The translations under genes were made by a program, and so were the position numbers. Shown piece by piece: positions 53,751 to 62,486 of a stretch of 64,000 nucleotides of DNA. Numbering within the stretch: position 1 is the first letter of the stretch; each line of letters begins with the position of its first letter. The notes under the pieces were generated by a model. That model was given only the letters and a program-made list of their open reading frames with translations, did not search any database and was not told the origin of the DNA. The DNA is taken from the NCBI GenBank assembly GCA_902800965.1, contig CADCGK010000011.1, positions 1-64,000 of the forward strand, given 5' to 3'. The DNA comes from an uncultured Bacteroidia bacterium (GTDB lineage Bacteria; Bacteroidota; Bacteroidia; Bacteroidales; F082).

Positions 53751-55223
53751 ATGGCAAAAGAATTGACAACCCGCGCTGAAAATTATTCGCAATGGTACAA
53801 CGACCTTGTAGTGAAGGCTGATTTGGCGGAGCAGTCCGCAGTTAGAGGATGTATGGTGATCAAGCCGTACGGTTATGCGATTTGGGAGTTCATGCACGAC
53901 GCCCTTGATAAGATGTTCAAGGAGACAGGTCACGTGAACGCCTACTTCCCGCTGTTCATCCCCAAGAGTTTCTTCAGCCGTGAAGCCGACCATGTGGAAG
54001 GCTTTGCCAAGGAATGTGCTGTGGTGACGCATCACCGTCTGATGAACGATCCTAACGGTAACGGCGTGGTGGTCGATCCTTCCGCCAAATTGGAAGAGGA
54101 ATTGATTGTCCGTCCCACCTCTGAAACCATCATTTGGGACACCTATCGCAACTGGGTCAAGAGCTACCGTGACCTCCCGATCCTGTGCAACCAATGGGCT
54201 AACGTGGTCCGTTGGGAAATGCGCACCCGTCTTTTCCTCCGCACGGCTGAGTTCCTGTGGCAAGAAGGCCACACGGCTCACGCCACCATGGAAGAGGCTG
54301 AGATCGAGGCAAAGAAGATGTTGGGCGTCTATACCGAGTTTGCTGAGAAATGGTTGGCTATTCCTGTTTATCAAGGGGTTAAGTCGGCCAACGAACGTTT
54401 TGCCGGTGCCTTGAATACCTATTGCATCGAGGCTATGATGCAAGACGGCAAGGCCTTGCAGGCTGGCACTTCGCACTTCTTGGGACAGAACTTCGCCAAG
54501 GCATTCGACGTGAAGTTCCTCAACAAGGAAAACAAACTCGAATACGTGTGGGCTACCTCATGGGGCGTCTCTACACGTCTGATGGGCGCTTTGATCATGT
54601 CACATTCCGACGACGACGGCCTGGTGCTTCCTCCTAAGATCGCCCCGATCCAGGTGGTTATCGTTCCTATTTATAAGAATGACGAGGAAAAAGCTTTGAC
54701 ATTTGCCCGTTGCGAAGAAATGAAGCAACAGCTGGTCAATGCCGGTCTTCGTGTCAAGTTCGACGATCGCGACACGCAGAAGCCTGGCTTTAAGTTCCAC
54801 GAATGGGAACTCAAAGGTGTTCCGGTACGTCTCGTGGTCGGTCCTCGTGATGTGACCAACAACACCGTGGAATTGGCCCGTCGCGACACCATGACCAAAG
54901 AATCCGCTTCTTACGATGGAATAGTCGAAAAGGTGCTCGGCTTGATGGATGAAATCCAGGCGAACCTGTTCCAGAAAGCCTTGAAATATCGTAACGACAA
55001 CACCTACGATGTCAATACATGGGATGAGTTCAAAGCTCAGATTGAAAAGGGCGGCTTCGTGCATGCCTTCTGGGATGGCACCACTGAGACGGAGTTAAAG
55101 ATCAAGGAAGAGACCAAGGCCACCCTGCGTTTCATCCCGCTGGATGTCAAGGAAGAAGAAGGCGTGGATGTCTATTCGGGCAAACCTGCCAAGATGAAAG
55201 TGTATTTTGCGAAAGCGTACTAA
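53751..55223 (+). CDS. proS: Prolyl-tRNA synthetase, archaeal/eukaryal type
   Basis: A 490-residue class II synthetase. Motif 1 region [14 protein letters not shown], motif 2 with [31 protein letters not shown], and motif 3 with [15 protein letters not shown]. The anticodon-binding domain follows ([16 protein letters not shown]), then a C-terminal zinc-free extension. It lacks the INS editing domain of the bacterial type, as expected for the ProRS form found in Bacteroidota. I chose [16 protein letters not shown] at 53751; upstream codons overlap the promoter. The next gene ends at the adjacent base. Confidence 0.96.
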   Translation: MAKELTTRAENYSQWYNDLVVKADLAEQSAVRGCMVIKPYGYAIWEFMHDALDKMFKETGHVNAYFPLFIPKSFFSREADHVEGFAKECAVVTHHRLMNDPNGNGVVVDPSAKLEEELIVRPTSETIIWDTYRNWVKSYRDLPILCNQWANVVRWEMRTRLFLRTAEFLWQEGHTAHATMEEAEIEAKKMLGVYTEFAEKWLAIPVYQGVKSANERFAGALNTYCIEAMMQDGKALQAGTSHFLGQNFAKAFDVKFLNKENKLEYVWATSWGVSTRLMGALIMSHSDDDGLVLPPKIAPIQVVIVPIYKNDEEKALTFARCEEMKQQLVNAGLRVKFDDRDTQKPGFKFHEWELKGVPVRLVVGPRDVTNNTVELARRDTMTKESASYDGIVEKVLGLMDEIQANLFQKALKYRNDNTYDVNTWDEFKAQIEKGGFVHAFWDGTTETELKIKEETKATLRFIPLDVKEEEGVDVYSGKPAKMKVYFAKAY

Positions 55224-56165
55224 TCAAGGATTATCATCCCGAACTAAACCTGGGATGCTGTTTTCCTCGTTGTTGTAGTGCCAGATGTCGATGTATTCCC
55301 CGTTGTAACGAATGACTTCGGGACATAAGATTTGTTGGATGACAGTGTCCATTTGATGGAGGCTGTCGTTCCAAATGTGGAGTTCTCGAGTAGTCCGATA
55401 TCTAAGATATTGGACTATTCCGATGTTGCCGTTGTTGACATCCAGCTGATGATGGACTTTGACTTTGATGGTGTTTGTGCCGTATGATGTAACATAATGA
55501 ATATTCGAACTTAATTTTTTGGTGTCGATGATCCCATGACAATCGTAGTCTGCATAGGTTGAAGCAATAAGCGTTTTCCCTTTAATGGATAAGTCTGAGG
55601 TTCCGTGAAAATATTTTGTATCGAGCTTATAACAATTTGTTAAAACATTGAAGTTGCCGGAGCCGCCTGCGATTTCGATGAGTAGATTGGGCGCCAGTGA
55701 GTCCCATTCAATAGTGTCTTGCGTGAAATGGGTCAGGTAGTTGTGTCCTTTCAAGGTGTCAGTGATAATATTTCTGGCGTTGGAATTGAAAATAAGATGA
55801 TACAGGGAGTCGTAATAGACAGTCATATCAACTGAATAGTTGTAAGAATGGAGGAAGTTGGCGGTGTTTTCGTTTCGGATCACAAGCTTGTACAAAGTGT
55901 CTTCTCCAATTATGTCATCGGTCTTTTGGATTTCACAGCTGATATTGTCGATCAAGTTTTCACCTGCTTTAATGTGGACTTCGCCTGCGGGATGGTCTGC
56001 ATCACAGTGTAAAAGCTTTACATTCACGTCATCGCAGAATTCAATGACTTGAAAGGGTCCGCCAACAGTCCGGATTGTTATTTTGTCGTCCCCAATGGTG
56101 AATTTGTTACAGGAACAAAAAGCGCCTATGCATGCCAGGAGGGCGACGGCGAGTACCTTTTTCAT
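55224..56165 (-). CDS. DUF2807-like (GIN-domain) lipoprotein
   Basis: 313 residues; the signal peptide has a lipobox-like FCSC (Cys near 18). The mature part resembles the right-handed beta-helix of DUF2807 'auto-transporter adhesin head' proteins (FQVIEFCDDVNVKLLHCDA, LLIEIAGGSGNFNVLT, TSDLSIKGKTLIASTYADYDCHG). Its first 59 bases overlap out of frame with the end of the PagL-like gene. It converges on proS with no gap. Role unknown, perhaps envelope-related. Confidence 0.7.
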   Translation of the reverse strand: MKKVLAVALLACIGAFCSCNKFTIGDDKITIRTVGGPFQVIEFCDDVNVKLLHCDADHPAGEVHIKAGENLIDNISCEIQKTDDIIGEDTLYKLVIRNENTANFLHSYNYSVDMTVYYDSLYHLIFNSNARNIITDTLKGHNYLTHFTQDTIEWDSLAPNLLIEIAGGSGNFNVLTNCYKLDTKYFHGTSDLSIKGKTLIASTYADYDCHGIIDTKKLSSNIHYVTSYGTNTIKVKVHHQLDVNNGNIGIVQYLRYRTTRELHIWNDSLHQMDTVIQQILCPEVIRYNGEYIDIWHYNNEENSIPGLVRDDNP

Positions 56166-57414
56166 GGTTGATGTAGTATTTTTGGTTGAATCTGTATCCG
56201 AGGCCAAAACAGAGGTAATCCGCCCGGCCAAAGTGCGTCATAAGGGATAGGTGTGCGTAAATGTTGTCGTGGACTTGATACCTGAATTTGACTTTCTGGA
56301 AGATGTTTCCTTTGCTGAGATCGGTGTATTTATTATATTTGAGGTGCCATCCAAATTCGAAATAATACGACAGTCGGTTCATGGTCATAGCATAGCACAA
56401 GCTGAAATTCATTTTTGCCATTTGGTAGGCTTTGATGTCGTATGTCACGCTCTTCTGCTGCTCGGGGTCTGGTCTTGTGACATGGATTCCGTTTTCATCC
56501 ACGAAATGATCGGGGAGCGTCTGGTCGGACAGGTCCAACACAAAGGAAAGGCCAACGCCAGCGCGACTGTATTGGGTAAACTGGGCCAAAAGGCAAGTGG
56601 AAAAGTCATGGACATGGTAATAATGCGTTGAGTCGCCTCCTAATGTCTGCGATACGTTTTTGAACCCCAGACCATAGTCAAAGTCAACCGAGAACCACTT
56701 TTTTTTGTCGAATTCGAAAGGCTTGTATTCAGGCCTTTTTGTAGGAGTGAGATTGACGCGAGGGTTCCTGAGGAAATAAGCAAATCCCAAAGCACCACTG
56801 AAAGTGTTCAATCCATAATTGGGCAATTTTGTGGATCCATTGGAAAAATGTGTTAGACCAAAGGAGGCGACCGCCATCAATTGTCTTGTGACCCGTTGCC
56901 GGTATTCAAAGGACAGGTTGACCGCGGCATTGACATGTGAGCCGATGGAGAAATTATGATAGTTCTCAAAGTTGTCAAAACATTTGGTCAAGTAGCCTAA
57001 ACCCACACCGAATTTAAATGTAAATTGGCTGTCTTTGTTTCCTGCCAACGGGTAATTAATGAATGGATACAATGCGAAGACACTTCCCAAGGCATCTCCG
57101 ACTTCGTGGTTTCCCTCGAAATTAAGACCGAAGTTGGCATGATAAAAAGTCGCTCCGATGTATGGATAATTGTAGTTGGCCTCCCATTCTCTTTTTCCGA
57201 AAGTGTTCTGATAGACAGAGAATTCGAAAGCGGGGTAATGGGCGCTGAAACGTTCCATCTCGAAATGATGATGCCAAAAATAGCCATAATGGGCGCGTGC
57301 TTCAACCATGATGTTGTTGTTGGAGAGCCAAGCGTAGTCTTGCCCATTTGCCTTGATGCAGCATAGCAAAAACACAGAAAGCAAGAAGATAATATGTGTT
57401 TTTGTTGTTTTCAT
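56107..57414 (-). CDS. PagL-like acyloxyacyl hydrolase
   Basis: 435 residues; the signal peptide ends near KANGQ. The pattern THFSNGSTKLPNYGLN matches the His/Ser catalytic segment of Bacteroidota PagL-type lipid A deacylases. The rest is beta-barrel-like strands on both sides, longer than PagL itself. It would remodel lipid A in the outer membrane. The C-terminal 20 residues (ending MHRRFLFL) are read from the same DNA as the start of the following gene. Confidence 0.75.
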   Translation of the reverse strand: MKTTKTHIIFLLSVFLLCCIKANGQDYAWLSNNNIMVEARAHYGYFWHHHFEMERFSAHYPAFEFSVYQNTFGKREWEANYNYPYIGATFYHANFGLNFEGNHEVGDALGSVFALYPFINYPLAGNKDSQFTFKFGVGLGYLTKCFDNFENYHNFSIGSHVNAAVNLSFEYRQRVTRQLMAVASFGLTHFSNGSTKLPNYGLNTFSGALGFAYFLRNPRVNLTPTKRPEYKPFEFDKKKWFSVDFDYGLGFKNVSQTLGGDSTHYYHVHDFSTCLLAQFTQYSRAGVGLSFVLDLSDQTLPDHFVDENGIHVTRPDPEQQKSVTYDIKAYQMAKMNFSLCYAMTMNRLSYYFEFGWHLKYNKYTDLSKGNIFQKVKFRYQVHDNIYAHLSLMTHFGRADYLCFGLGYRFNQKYYINHEKGTRRRPPGMHRRFLFL

Positions 57415-57428
57415 AACAATACAAACTG

Positions 57429-57436
57429 CAAAATTA
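57429..57436 (-). promoter_or_regulatory. -7 promoter box of the PagL-like gene
   Basis: CAAAATTA on the plus strand reads TAATTTTG on the minus strand, 15 bases before the ATG at 57414. Confidence 0.6.
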
Positions 57437-57457
57437 GTGATTTTATTTTGAAATCAT

Positions 57458-57465
57458 TATTTTTG
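57458..57465 (+). promoter_or_regulatory. -7 promoter box of mazG
   Basis: TATTTTTG lies 20 bases before the mazG ATG; it is divergent from the PagL-like promoter 22 bases away. Confidence 0.6.
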
Positions 57466-57485
57466 CATCGGTAAACCTTATTAGA

Positions 57486-58259
57486 ATGGATAAACGTCTT
57501 GAAGCATTTAAACGCTTGTTGGATATCATGGATGCAGTGAGGGCTGGATGTCCATGGGATAGCACTCAAACTATTGAGAGTCTTCGTCATTTGACTATAG
57601 AGGAAACCTATGAGTTGAGCGAGGCCATTCTCGCCAACGACTTGAACGAAGTGAAAAAGGAGTTAGGTGATTTGATGCTGCATCTTGTCTTTTATGCCAA
57701 GATTGGAAGTGAAAAAGGGGCTTTCGATATCACGGATGTGCTGAATGGCATTTGTGACAAAATGGTAGTACGGCATCCTCATATTTTTGGCAATGAGCAT
57801 GTTGAGAATGCCGAGCAGGTGGAGCAAAATTGGGAGAAGATCAAGCTTGAACGAGAGCATAACCGCAGTGTGCTGGGGGGCGTGCCCAATGGATTGCCTT
57901 CGCTGCTGAAAGCTTACCGCATGCACCAGAAGACTGCCGGAGTTGGCTTTAAGTGGCCGAGTGCTGAAGCTGCATGGGGTAAAGTGGAGGAGGAGAAAGG
58001 TGAGTTGTTTGAAGAACTCAGTAAAATGGATAATCATGAAAAGATTGAGTCGGAGTACGGTGACTTGCTTTTCGCGCTTGCTGCGTATGGTATCTATATA
58101 GGTGTAAATCCTGATGATGCCCTTGAAAAGACGGATAAGAAATTCCGACAAAGATTCAATTATCTGGAGCAAAAGGCTCGGGAACAAGGAAAAGGCGTGC
58201 AACACTTGACCATAGAAGAGATGCTGGCGATTTGGAATGAAGCGAAGGAAGTGGAATGA
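57486..58259 (+). CDS. mazG: Nucleoside triphosphate pyrophosphohydrolase
   Basis: 257 residues with two MazG modules. The first carries EETYELSEAI and ELGDLMLHLVFYAKI (the EExxE...ExxD metal site); the second, weaker one carries EEEKGELFEELSK and EYGDLLFALAAYG. The CPWDSTQT motif near the start is typical. It hydrolyses non-canonical or excess NTPs to NMP and PPi. Confidence 0.96.
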   Translation: MDKRLEAFKRLLDIMDAVRAGCPWDSTQTIESLRHLTIEETYELSEAILANDLNEVKKELGDLMLHLVFYAKIGSEKGAFDITDVLNGICDKMVVRHPHIFGNEHVENAEQVEQNWEKIKLEREHNRSVLGGVPNGLPSLLKAYRMHQKTAGVGFKWPSAEAAWGKVEEEKGELFEELSKMDNHEKIESEYGDLLFALAAYGIYIGVNPDDALEKTDKKFRQRFNYLEQKAREQGKGVQHLTIEEMLAIWNEAKEVE

Positions 58260-58314
58260 AAGTTTAGCATTGAGAGTTTTTTGAAAAAAGCTAACCAATA
58301 TTTGGAAAATTCGT

Positions 58315-58322
58315 TATATTTG
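58315..58322 (+). promoter_or_regulatory. -7 promoter box of the large T9SS cargo gene
   Basis: TATATTTG lies 63 bases before the ATG at 58386. Confidence 0.6.
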
Positions 58323-58385
58323 TAGCCCAAATAAAGAATTGAATATTCATCTTAAAAACATTATTAATTAACTAATTTACACATT

Positions 58386-60911
58386 ATGAAAAAATTAGCT
58401 TTACTTTTCGCAATGGTTGTGTTCGCATTCAGTAATGCATTCGCACAATCATCGATGTACTTCGATTTCGAAGGACAGACTGCAGGTAACAAGATCGCTG
58501 CTACTCTTGGCGATCCTTGGACCACATGGAGCAACGCCCCCGGCGGTGCTGAAGACGGTGTCTTCGACATGGCTGATGGTTCCATGGCTGCTCATTTCAC
58601 CTATGGCAATGACCAAGTCCTGAGACTCGGTGGCATCGAAAGCGGTGAATTCGACCTCGTGTTCGACGCTTACGTTCCGAATGGCAAGAACGGTTACTTC
58701 AATGTGCTGCACCACTTTGCAGGTGGTGGTTCAACATGGGCTTGCCAATTCTATCTTTGCGCTACCAATGATGGTAACGACCAAACAGTGACACAAGAAG
58801 GTCATGGTACTGTTCACGCTGGTAGCAACGGTACTGCCGATATCCCATGCGTTTGGGATGAATGGATGCAGTACAGAGTGCATATCAACATGGACCAAGA
58901 CCTGGCTACTCTTTTCTGGAACGTCGCTGGTGAACCAGAACAGGAAATCTGCTCATGGCAATGGTCACTCGACAGCTTCGGTAGTGAAGTTGTTGGCCGC
59001 ACTCTCGATGCCATGGACTTCTTTCCTCCCGAGAATGCTACTACTTCAGAGTTCTTCATTGACAACATCGGTATTATTAGCGGTGCTGACGACCAAGTTT
59101 TGATTGACGATGACTTTGAGGCTTACACGCTTGGCAACCATATTGCAGAAGAAGCTCAGGCTGCTGGTAACGATTGGTGGACCACTTGGACCAACAATCC
59201 TGGTTCAGCTGAAGACGGTATCATTGCTGAAGCTGGTGGTTCAAAGTGCGGTTACATCTCTGGCGCAAACGACAACGTCCTCCTTCTCGGTGGTCAAGAG
59301 TCAGGTGCCTACGACCTTGAGTTCGCTATCTTCTGCGATGAAGGCAAATATGGTTACTTCAACATCCTTCACGAGTTCAATGGCTCTGGTTCAACATGGG
59401 CTATGCAGGCTTATCTGAATGCCACTAACGATGGCTCAACTACTTCAACAACTTATTCAGTCGGTCATGGTACCGTTCACGCTGGTGCTAACGCCAATGG
59501 TGATATTCCTGCCGTTGTCAACGAATGGATGTTCTTCAGAATCCATGTTGACTGCGATGCTGACCAGGCAGAATTGTTCTATAGATCAGAAACAACACAG
59601 CCTGAAGAGATTTCAGTTGTTGCATGGCAGTGGAGCTTGGACAGTTTCGGCGAGAATGTTGTCGGCCGCAAGATGGACGCTATGGACTTCTTTGCACCAA
59701 ATACAACCCTCGGAACTTACTACCTGGATAACTTCAGATACACCAGAATTGGTCAAGAAACTCACGCTTCTCTCGAATTCGACACCGACGAAATCACTGC
59801 TGAGTTGATGGAAGATGATAACACCACCTTTGATATTGAAATCAGCAACGCCAACGGCACCTCCATCGGTGACTGGACTGGTTGGGTTGACTTCGGAACC
59901 ACCAGCAATACTTCTGGTAACAGCCAGCTTAATTACGACATTGATCCCGATATGTACTCTGGCGCCAATGTCTCTCTAGTTGGTCTTAACATTGATGAAC
60001 CAACATTGGTCGAGGTCGGTGCTATGTTCCCGGGTACTGCTTACGCTGGCTCAGCCATGGGCGCTCAGATTGTGAGTGCACAATATACCTTCTTTGAAGG
60101 TCAGGATAGCGGCACAGGTCTTGAAGCTAACACTCCTGTGACTTTCCGTATCTACAAACAAGGCATGTATGGCCAGCCAGGTGAGGTCCTTGCCGAAAAG
60201 GTTGTTCCTTACAACCAAGTCGTTGCCAATGATTGGACTATCGCTACTTTCGATACCCCAGTTGACCTTACAGGTTTCAACGTTTGGGTTACTTGCGAAT
60301 TCACACAAGCTCTCAGCGGTTACCCGTTCAACTTCGATGCAGGTACGAATTCAGGACAAGGTGACTACTATCGTACAAACGGTGGCGGTGCTTTCCACAG
60401 ATGCTCTGAAACCTTCTCGGAAGATTATGGCAACTTCCATATCCGTATCAACACCGTGGGTACACCTGTCCCTGCAACCTGGGCAAGCCTGAGCAAGCCT
60501 GAAGGTACGATGGCAATCGGTGAATCTGATGTTGTTACTCTTAACCTCAATTCAATTGGTATGGATGACCAAACCTCCTATGAGGCCTGCGTCATCTTCA
60601 AGACCAATGATCCTGACAACGAAGAATATCGTATCCCCGTCCACATGCTGGTTGACTATAGCTCAGTCGTCGAGAATGGCGAAAAAGCTTTCGAGATCTA
60701 TCCTAACCCTGCCACCACAATGGTGACCCTGAAGGGTGAGAACCTGAGCCACGTCGCCATTTACAATGTGGCTGGCCAGTTGGTCCGCGTCGTGAAACTT
60801 AACGATGTCGCCAACAGTATCAACATGGATGTTGAATCTGGAGTTTACTTCTTCAACGTCTATGATAATAATGGCAACAACAGCGTCCAACGCGTTGTCA
60901 TCACCAAATAA
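58386..60911 (+). CDS. Large T9SS-exported protein with duplicated domain
   Basis: 841 residues; the signal peptide ends near AFAQS. Two copies of a ~210-residue LamG/concanavalin-like domain follow (about 22-228 and 240-455), sharing the patterns DFEGQT/DFEAYT, WTTWSN/WTTWTN, LGGxESG, GHGTVHAG and WQWSLDSFG. Then come a BACON/Ig-like region (about 460-500 and 690-755), a middle domain, and a T9SS sorting domain (IYPNPATTMVTLKG, IYNVAGQLVRV). It is probably a carbohydrate- or surface-binding protein; I see no catalytic motif. Confidence 0.85.
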   Translation: MKKLALLFAMVVFAFSNAFAQSSMYFDFEGQTAGNKIAATLGDPWTTWSNAPGGAEDGVFDMADGSMAAHFTYGNDQVLRLGGIESGEFDLVFDAYVPNGKNGYFNVLHHFAGGGSTWACQFYLCATNDGNDQTVTQEGHGTVHAGSNGTADIPCVWDEWMQYRVHINMDQDLATLFWNVAGEPEQEICSWQWSLDSFGSEVVGRTLDAMDFFPPENATTSEFFIDNIGIISGADDQVLIDDDFEAYTLGNHIAEEAQAAGNDWWTTWTNNPGSAEDGIIAEAGGSKCGYISGANDNVLLLGGQESGAYDLEFAIFCDEGKYGYFNILHEFNGSGSTWAMQAYLNATNDGSTTSTTYSVGHGTVHAGANANGDIPAVVNEWMFFRIHVDCDADQAELFYRSETTQPEEISVVAWQWSLDSFGENVVGRKMDAMDFFAPNTTLGTYYLDNFRYTRIGQETHASLEFDTDEITAELMEDDNTTFDIEISNANGTSIGDWTGWVDFGTTSNTSGNSQLNYDIDPDMYSGANVSLVGLNIDEPTLVEVGAMFPGTAYAGSAMGAQIVSAQYTFFEGQDSGTGLEANTPVTFRIYKQGMYGQPGEVLAEKVVPYNQVVANDWTIATFDTPVDLTGFNVWVTCEFTQALSGYPFNFDAGTNSGQGDYYRTNGGGAFHRCSETFSEDYGNFHIRINTVGTPVPATWASLSKPEGTMAIGESDVVTLNLNSIGMDDQTSYEACVIFKTNDPDNEEYRIPVHMLVDYSSVVENGEKAFEIYPNPATTMVTLKGENLSHVAIYNVAGQLVRVVKLNDVANSINMDVESGVYFFNVYDNNGNNSVQRVVITK

Positions 60912-60964
60912 TCCTTCTTAAAAAGGATTTGAAAAAAGCCGTCCATGTGGGCGGCTTTTTTTTA
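60910..60964 (+). terminator. Tandem intrinsic terminators
   Basis: The first hairpin AATCCTT/AAGGATT (60910-60929) overlaps the stop codon. The second, strong hairpin GCCGTCC/GGGCGGC with A-run and T-run spans 60932-60964. The last T bases touch the cdsA -7 box. Confidence 0.88.
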
Positions 60965-60970
60965 TCTTTG
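60963..60970 (+). promoter_or_regulatory. -7 promoter box of cdsA, leaderless
   Basis: TATCTTTG ends 4 bases before the ATG at 60975 and shares its first bases with the preceding terminator. Confidence 0.6.
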
Positions 60971-60974
60971 CATC

Positions 60975-61763
60975 ATGAAAGAACTATTGGTTAGATCGAT
61001 TTCAGGTGCCGTGCTGGTGGCTGTCATTATCGCCTGCATCTTGCTCTCCCCTTGGTCCTGCTGGGCACTGGCGCTGTTCATCGTTGCAGTGGGAACCTTC
61101 GAAATGTGTCGTTTGATGCACATCGAGAATCGCTGGCAATGGGTGCTAGGCGAGCTGATAGCGGTGGGCTCATTCGCATTTGTTTCTTTGGGTATGATGA
61201 ATGTGAGACCCCTTTCGGGCTTAGTGCTGTTGCTTCCTCTGATCCCTTTCCTCTTTGCCTTGTTTTCCACCACTACCGATTTCAAGTCAATTGCAGCCTT
61301 CAACTTTGGCGCTGTTGCTTTGTTGAGCATTCCCTGTACGTTGATGCTGTGGATTCGTGAGGTATATAGTCCAAAGATGTTGTTGCTGGTTTTTGTCCTG
61401 TTATGGGTCAATGATACATTTGCCTACCTTACTGGTCGTTTGCTGGGCAAACACAAACTCTTTGAACGCATCTCTCCTGGCAAGACCATAGAAGGTAGTA
61501 TTGGAGGCTTGGTGTTTACGCTGGCTGGCATTATCATCTATAGTCATTATGCGGATTGGCTTTCCCTCAAAGCTGCCATAGGCATGGGGCTGATCGCTGT
61601 CGTGTTCGGCACGTTGGGTGACTTGTGTGAGTCTATGCTTAAACGACAGGCTGGAGTGAAGGATTCAGGAAAGCTGATTCCAGGTCATGGCGGCATTTTG
61701 GACCGTTTTGATTCGGTTTTGTTTACCATCCCATTTGTTTTCGTATATTTGCTGCTTGTATGA
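60975..61763 (+). CDS. cdsA: Phosphatidate cytidylyltransferase
   Basis: 262 residues with about seven membrane segments. The family signature reads MLKRQAGVKDSGKLIPGHGG then ILDRFDSVLF near the end. It makes CDP-diacylglycerol, the precursor of phosphatidylserine and phosphatidylethanolamine. The ATG at 60975 fits the -7 box; an in-frame ATG 10 codons earlier lies in the terminator. It overlaps psd by four bases. Confidence 0.96.
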   Translation: MKELLVRSISGAVLVAVIIACILLSPWSCWALALFIVAVGTFEMCRLMHIENRWQWVLGELIAVGSFAFVSLGMMNVRPLSGLVLLLPLIPFLFALFSTTTDFKSIAAFNFGAVALLSIPCTLMLWIREVYSPKMLLLVFVLLWVNDTFAYLTGRLLGKHKLFERISPGKTIEGSIGGLVFTLAGIIIYSHYADWLSLKAAIGMGLIAVVFGTLGDLCESMLKRQAGVKDSGKLIPGHGGILDRFDSVLFTIPFVFVYLLLV

Positions 61764-62446
61764 GACGGATACATAAACGGATTCACGAAGAAGGCAATAA
61801 GGCGATTCTGATCAATGTGCTGATCTTGGCTGTACTGGTGGTGGGTATGAACCTGTTGTGGCCAGAACAAAATTGGTGGCATATCTTGGTTTATGTATTG
61901 ATGGCAGCCTTCCTGGCTTTGATTGTCCGTTTCTTTAGGGTTCCCATCTATCGACATACCACTCAAATGGAGCATGCTGTGCTTTCTCCTGCCGATGGAG
62001 AAATAGCTGCCAATGAGATTGTGATGGAAGATGAATATTTCCACGAGCAGCGCCGCCAGATTTCCATCTTCATGTCGATCTACAATGTGCACATCAACTT
62101 TTTCCCCTTCGACGGGGAGGTAACTTATTACAAATACCATCCTGGGAGGTTTTTGGTGGCTTTCAAGCCCAAGTCATCGACCGACAATGAGCACAATTCC
62201 ATTGTACTGAAAGACCGCCAGGGACGTGAGGTTCTGGTCCGTCAGATTGCGGGTTTTGTAGCCCGCCGCATCGTGTGTGATCTGGAGCCGGGCGATGAAG
62301 CCGTCGCCGGCGAGGAGTTGGGCATGATCCGCTTCGGCTCCCGTGTGGATGTCTTCCTGCCTTTAGACGCTGAGGTAAAGGTGCATATCGGCGATAAAGT
62401 CAAAGGCAAGACCTCAGTGTTGGCGGTGATGAAAGAGGAAAGTTGA
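61760..62446 (+). CDS. psd: Phosphatidylserine decarboxylase proenzyme
   Basis: 228 residues of the short (type A) Psd family. Two N-terminal membrane segments are followed by LSPADGEI, FMSIYNVHINFFPFDGEV and the self-cleavage site MIRFGSRVDVF, where the Ser becomes the pyruvoyl group. It forms phosphatidylethanolamine. Coupled to cdsA; the intermediate step, pssA, is not in this window. Confidence 0.95.
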   Translation: MRRIHKRIHEEGNKAILINVLILAVLVVGMNLLWPEQNWWHILVYVLMAAFLALIVRFFRVPIYRHTTQMEHAVLSPADGEIAANEIVMEDEYFHEQRRQISIFMSIYNVHINFFPFDGEVTYYKYHPGRFLVAFKPKSSTDNEHNSIVLKDRQGREVLVRQIAGFVARRIVCDLEPGDEAVAGEELGMIRFGSRVDVFLPLDAEVKVHIGDKVKGKTSVLAVMKEES

Positions 62447-62448
62447 GA

Positions 62449-62483
62449 GGTTAGAGGTTAAAGGTTATAGGTTAAAGGTTAAA
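62449..62483. repeat. Heptamer array, 5 units (GGTTAAA)
   Basis: GGTTAGA, GGTTAAA, GGTTATA, GGTTAAA and GGTTAAA fill the 40-base gap between the convergent psd and TrmH-HAD stop codons. Confidence 0.88.
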
Positions 62484-62486
62484 AAG

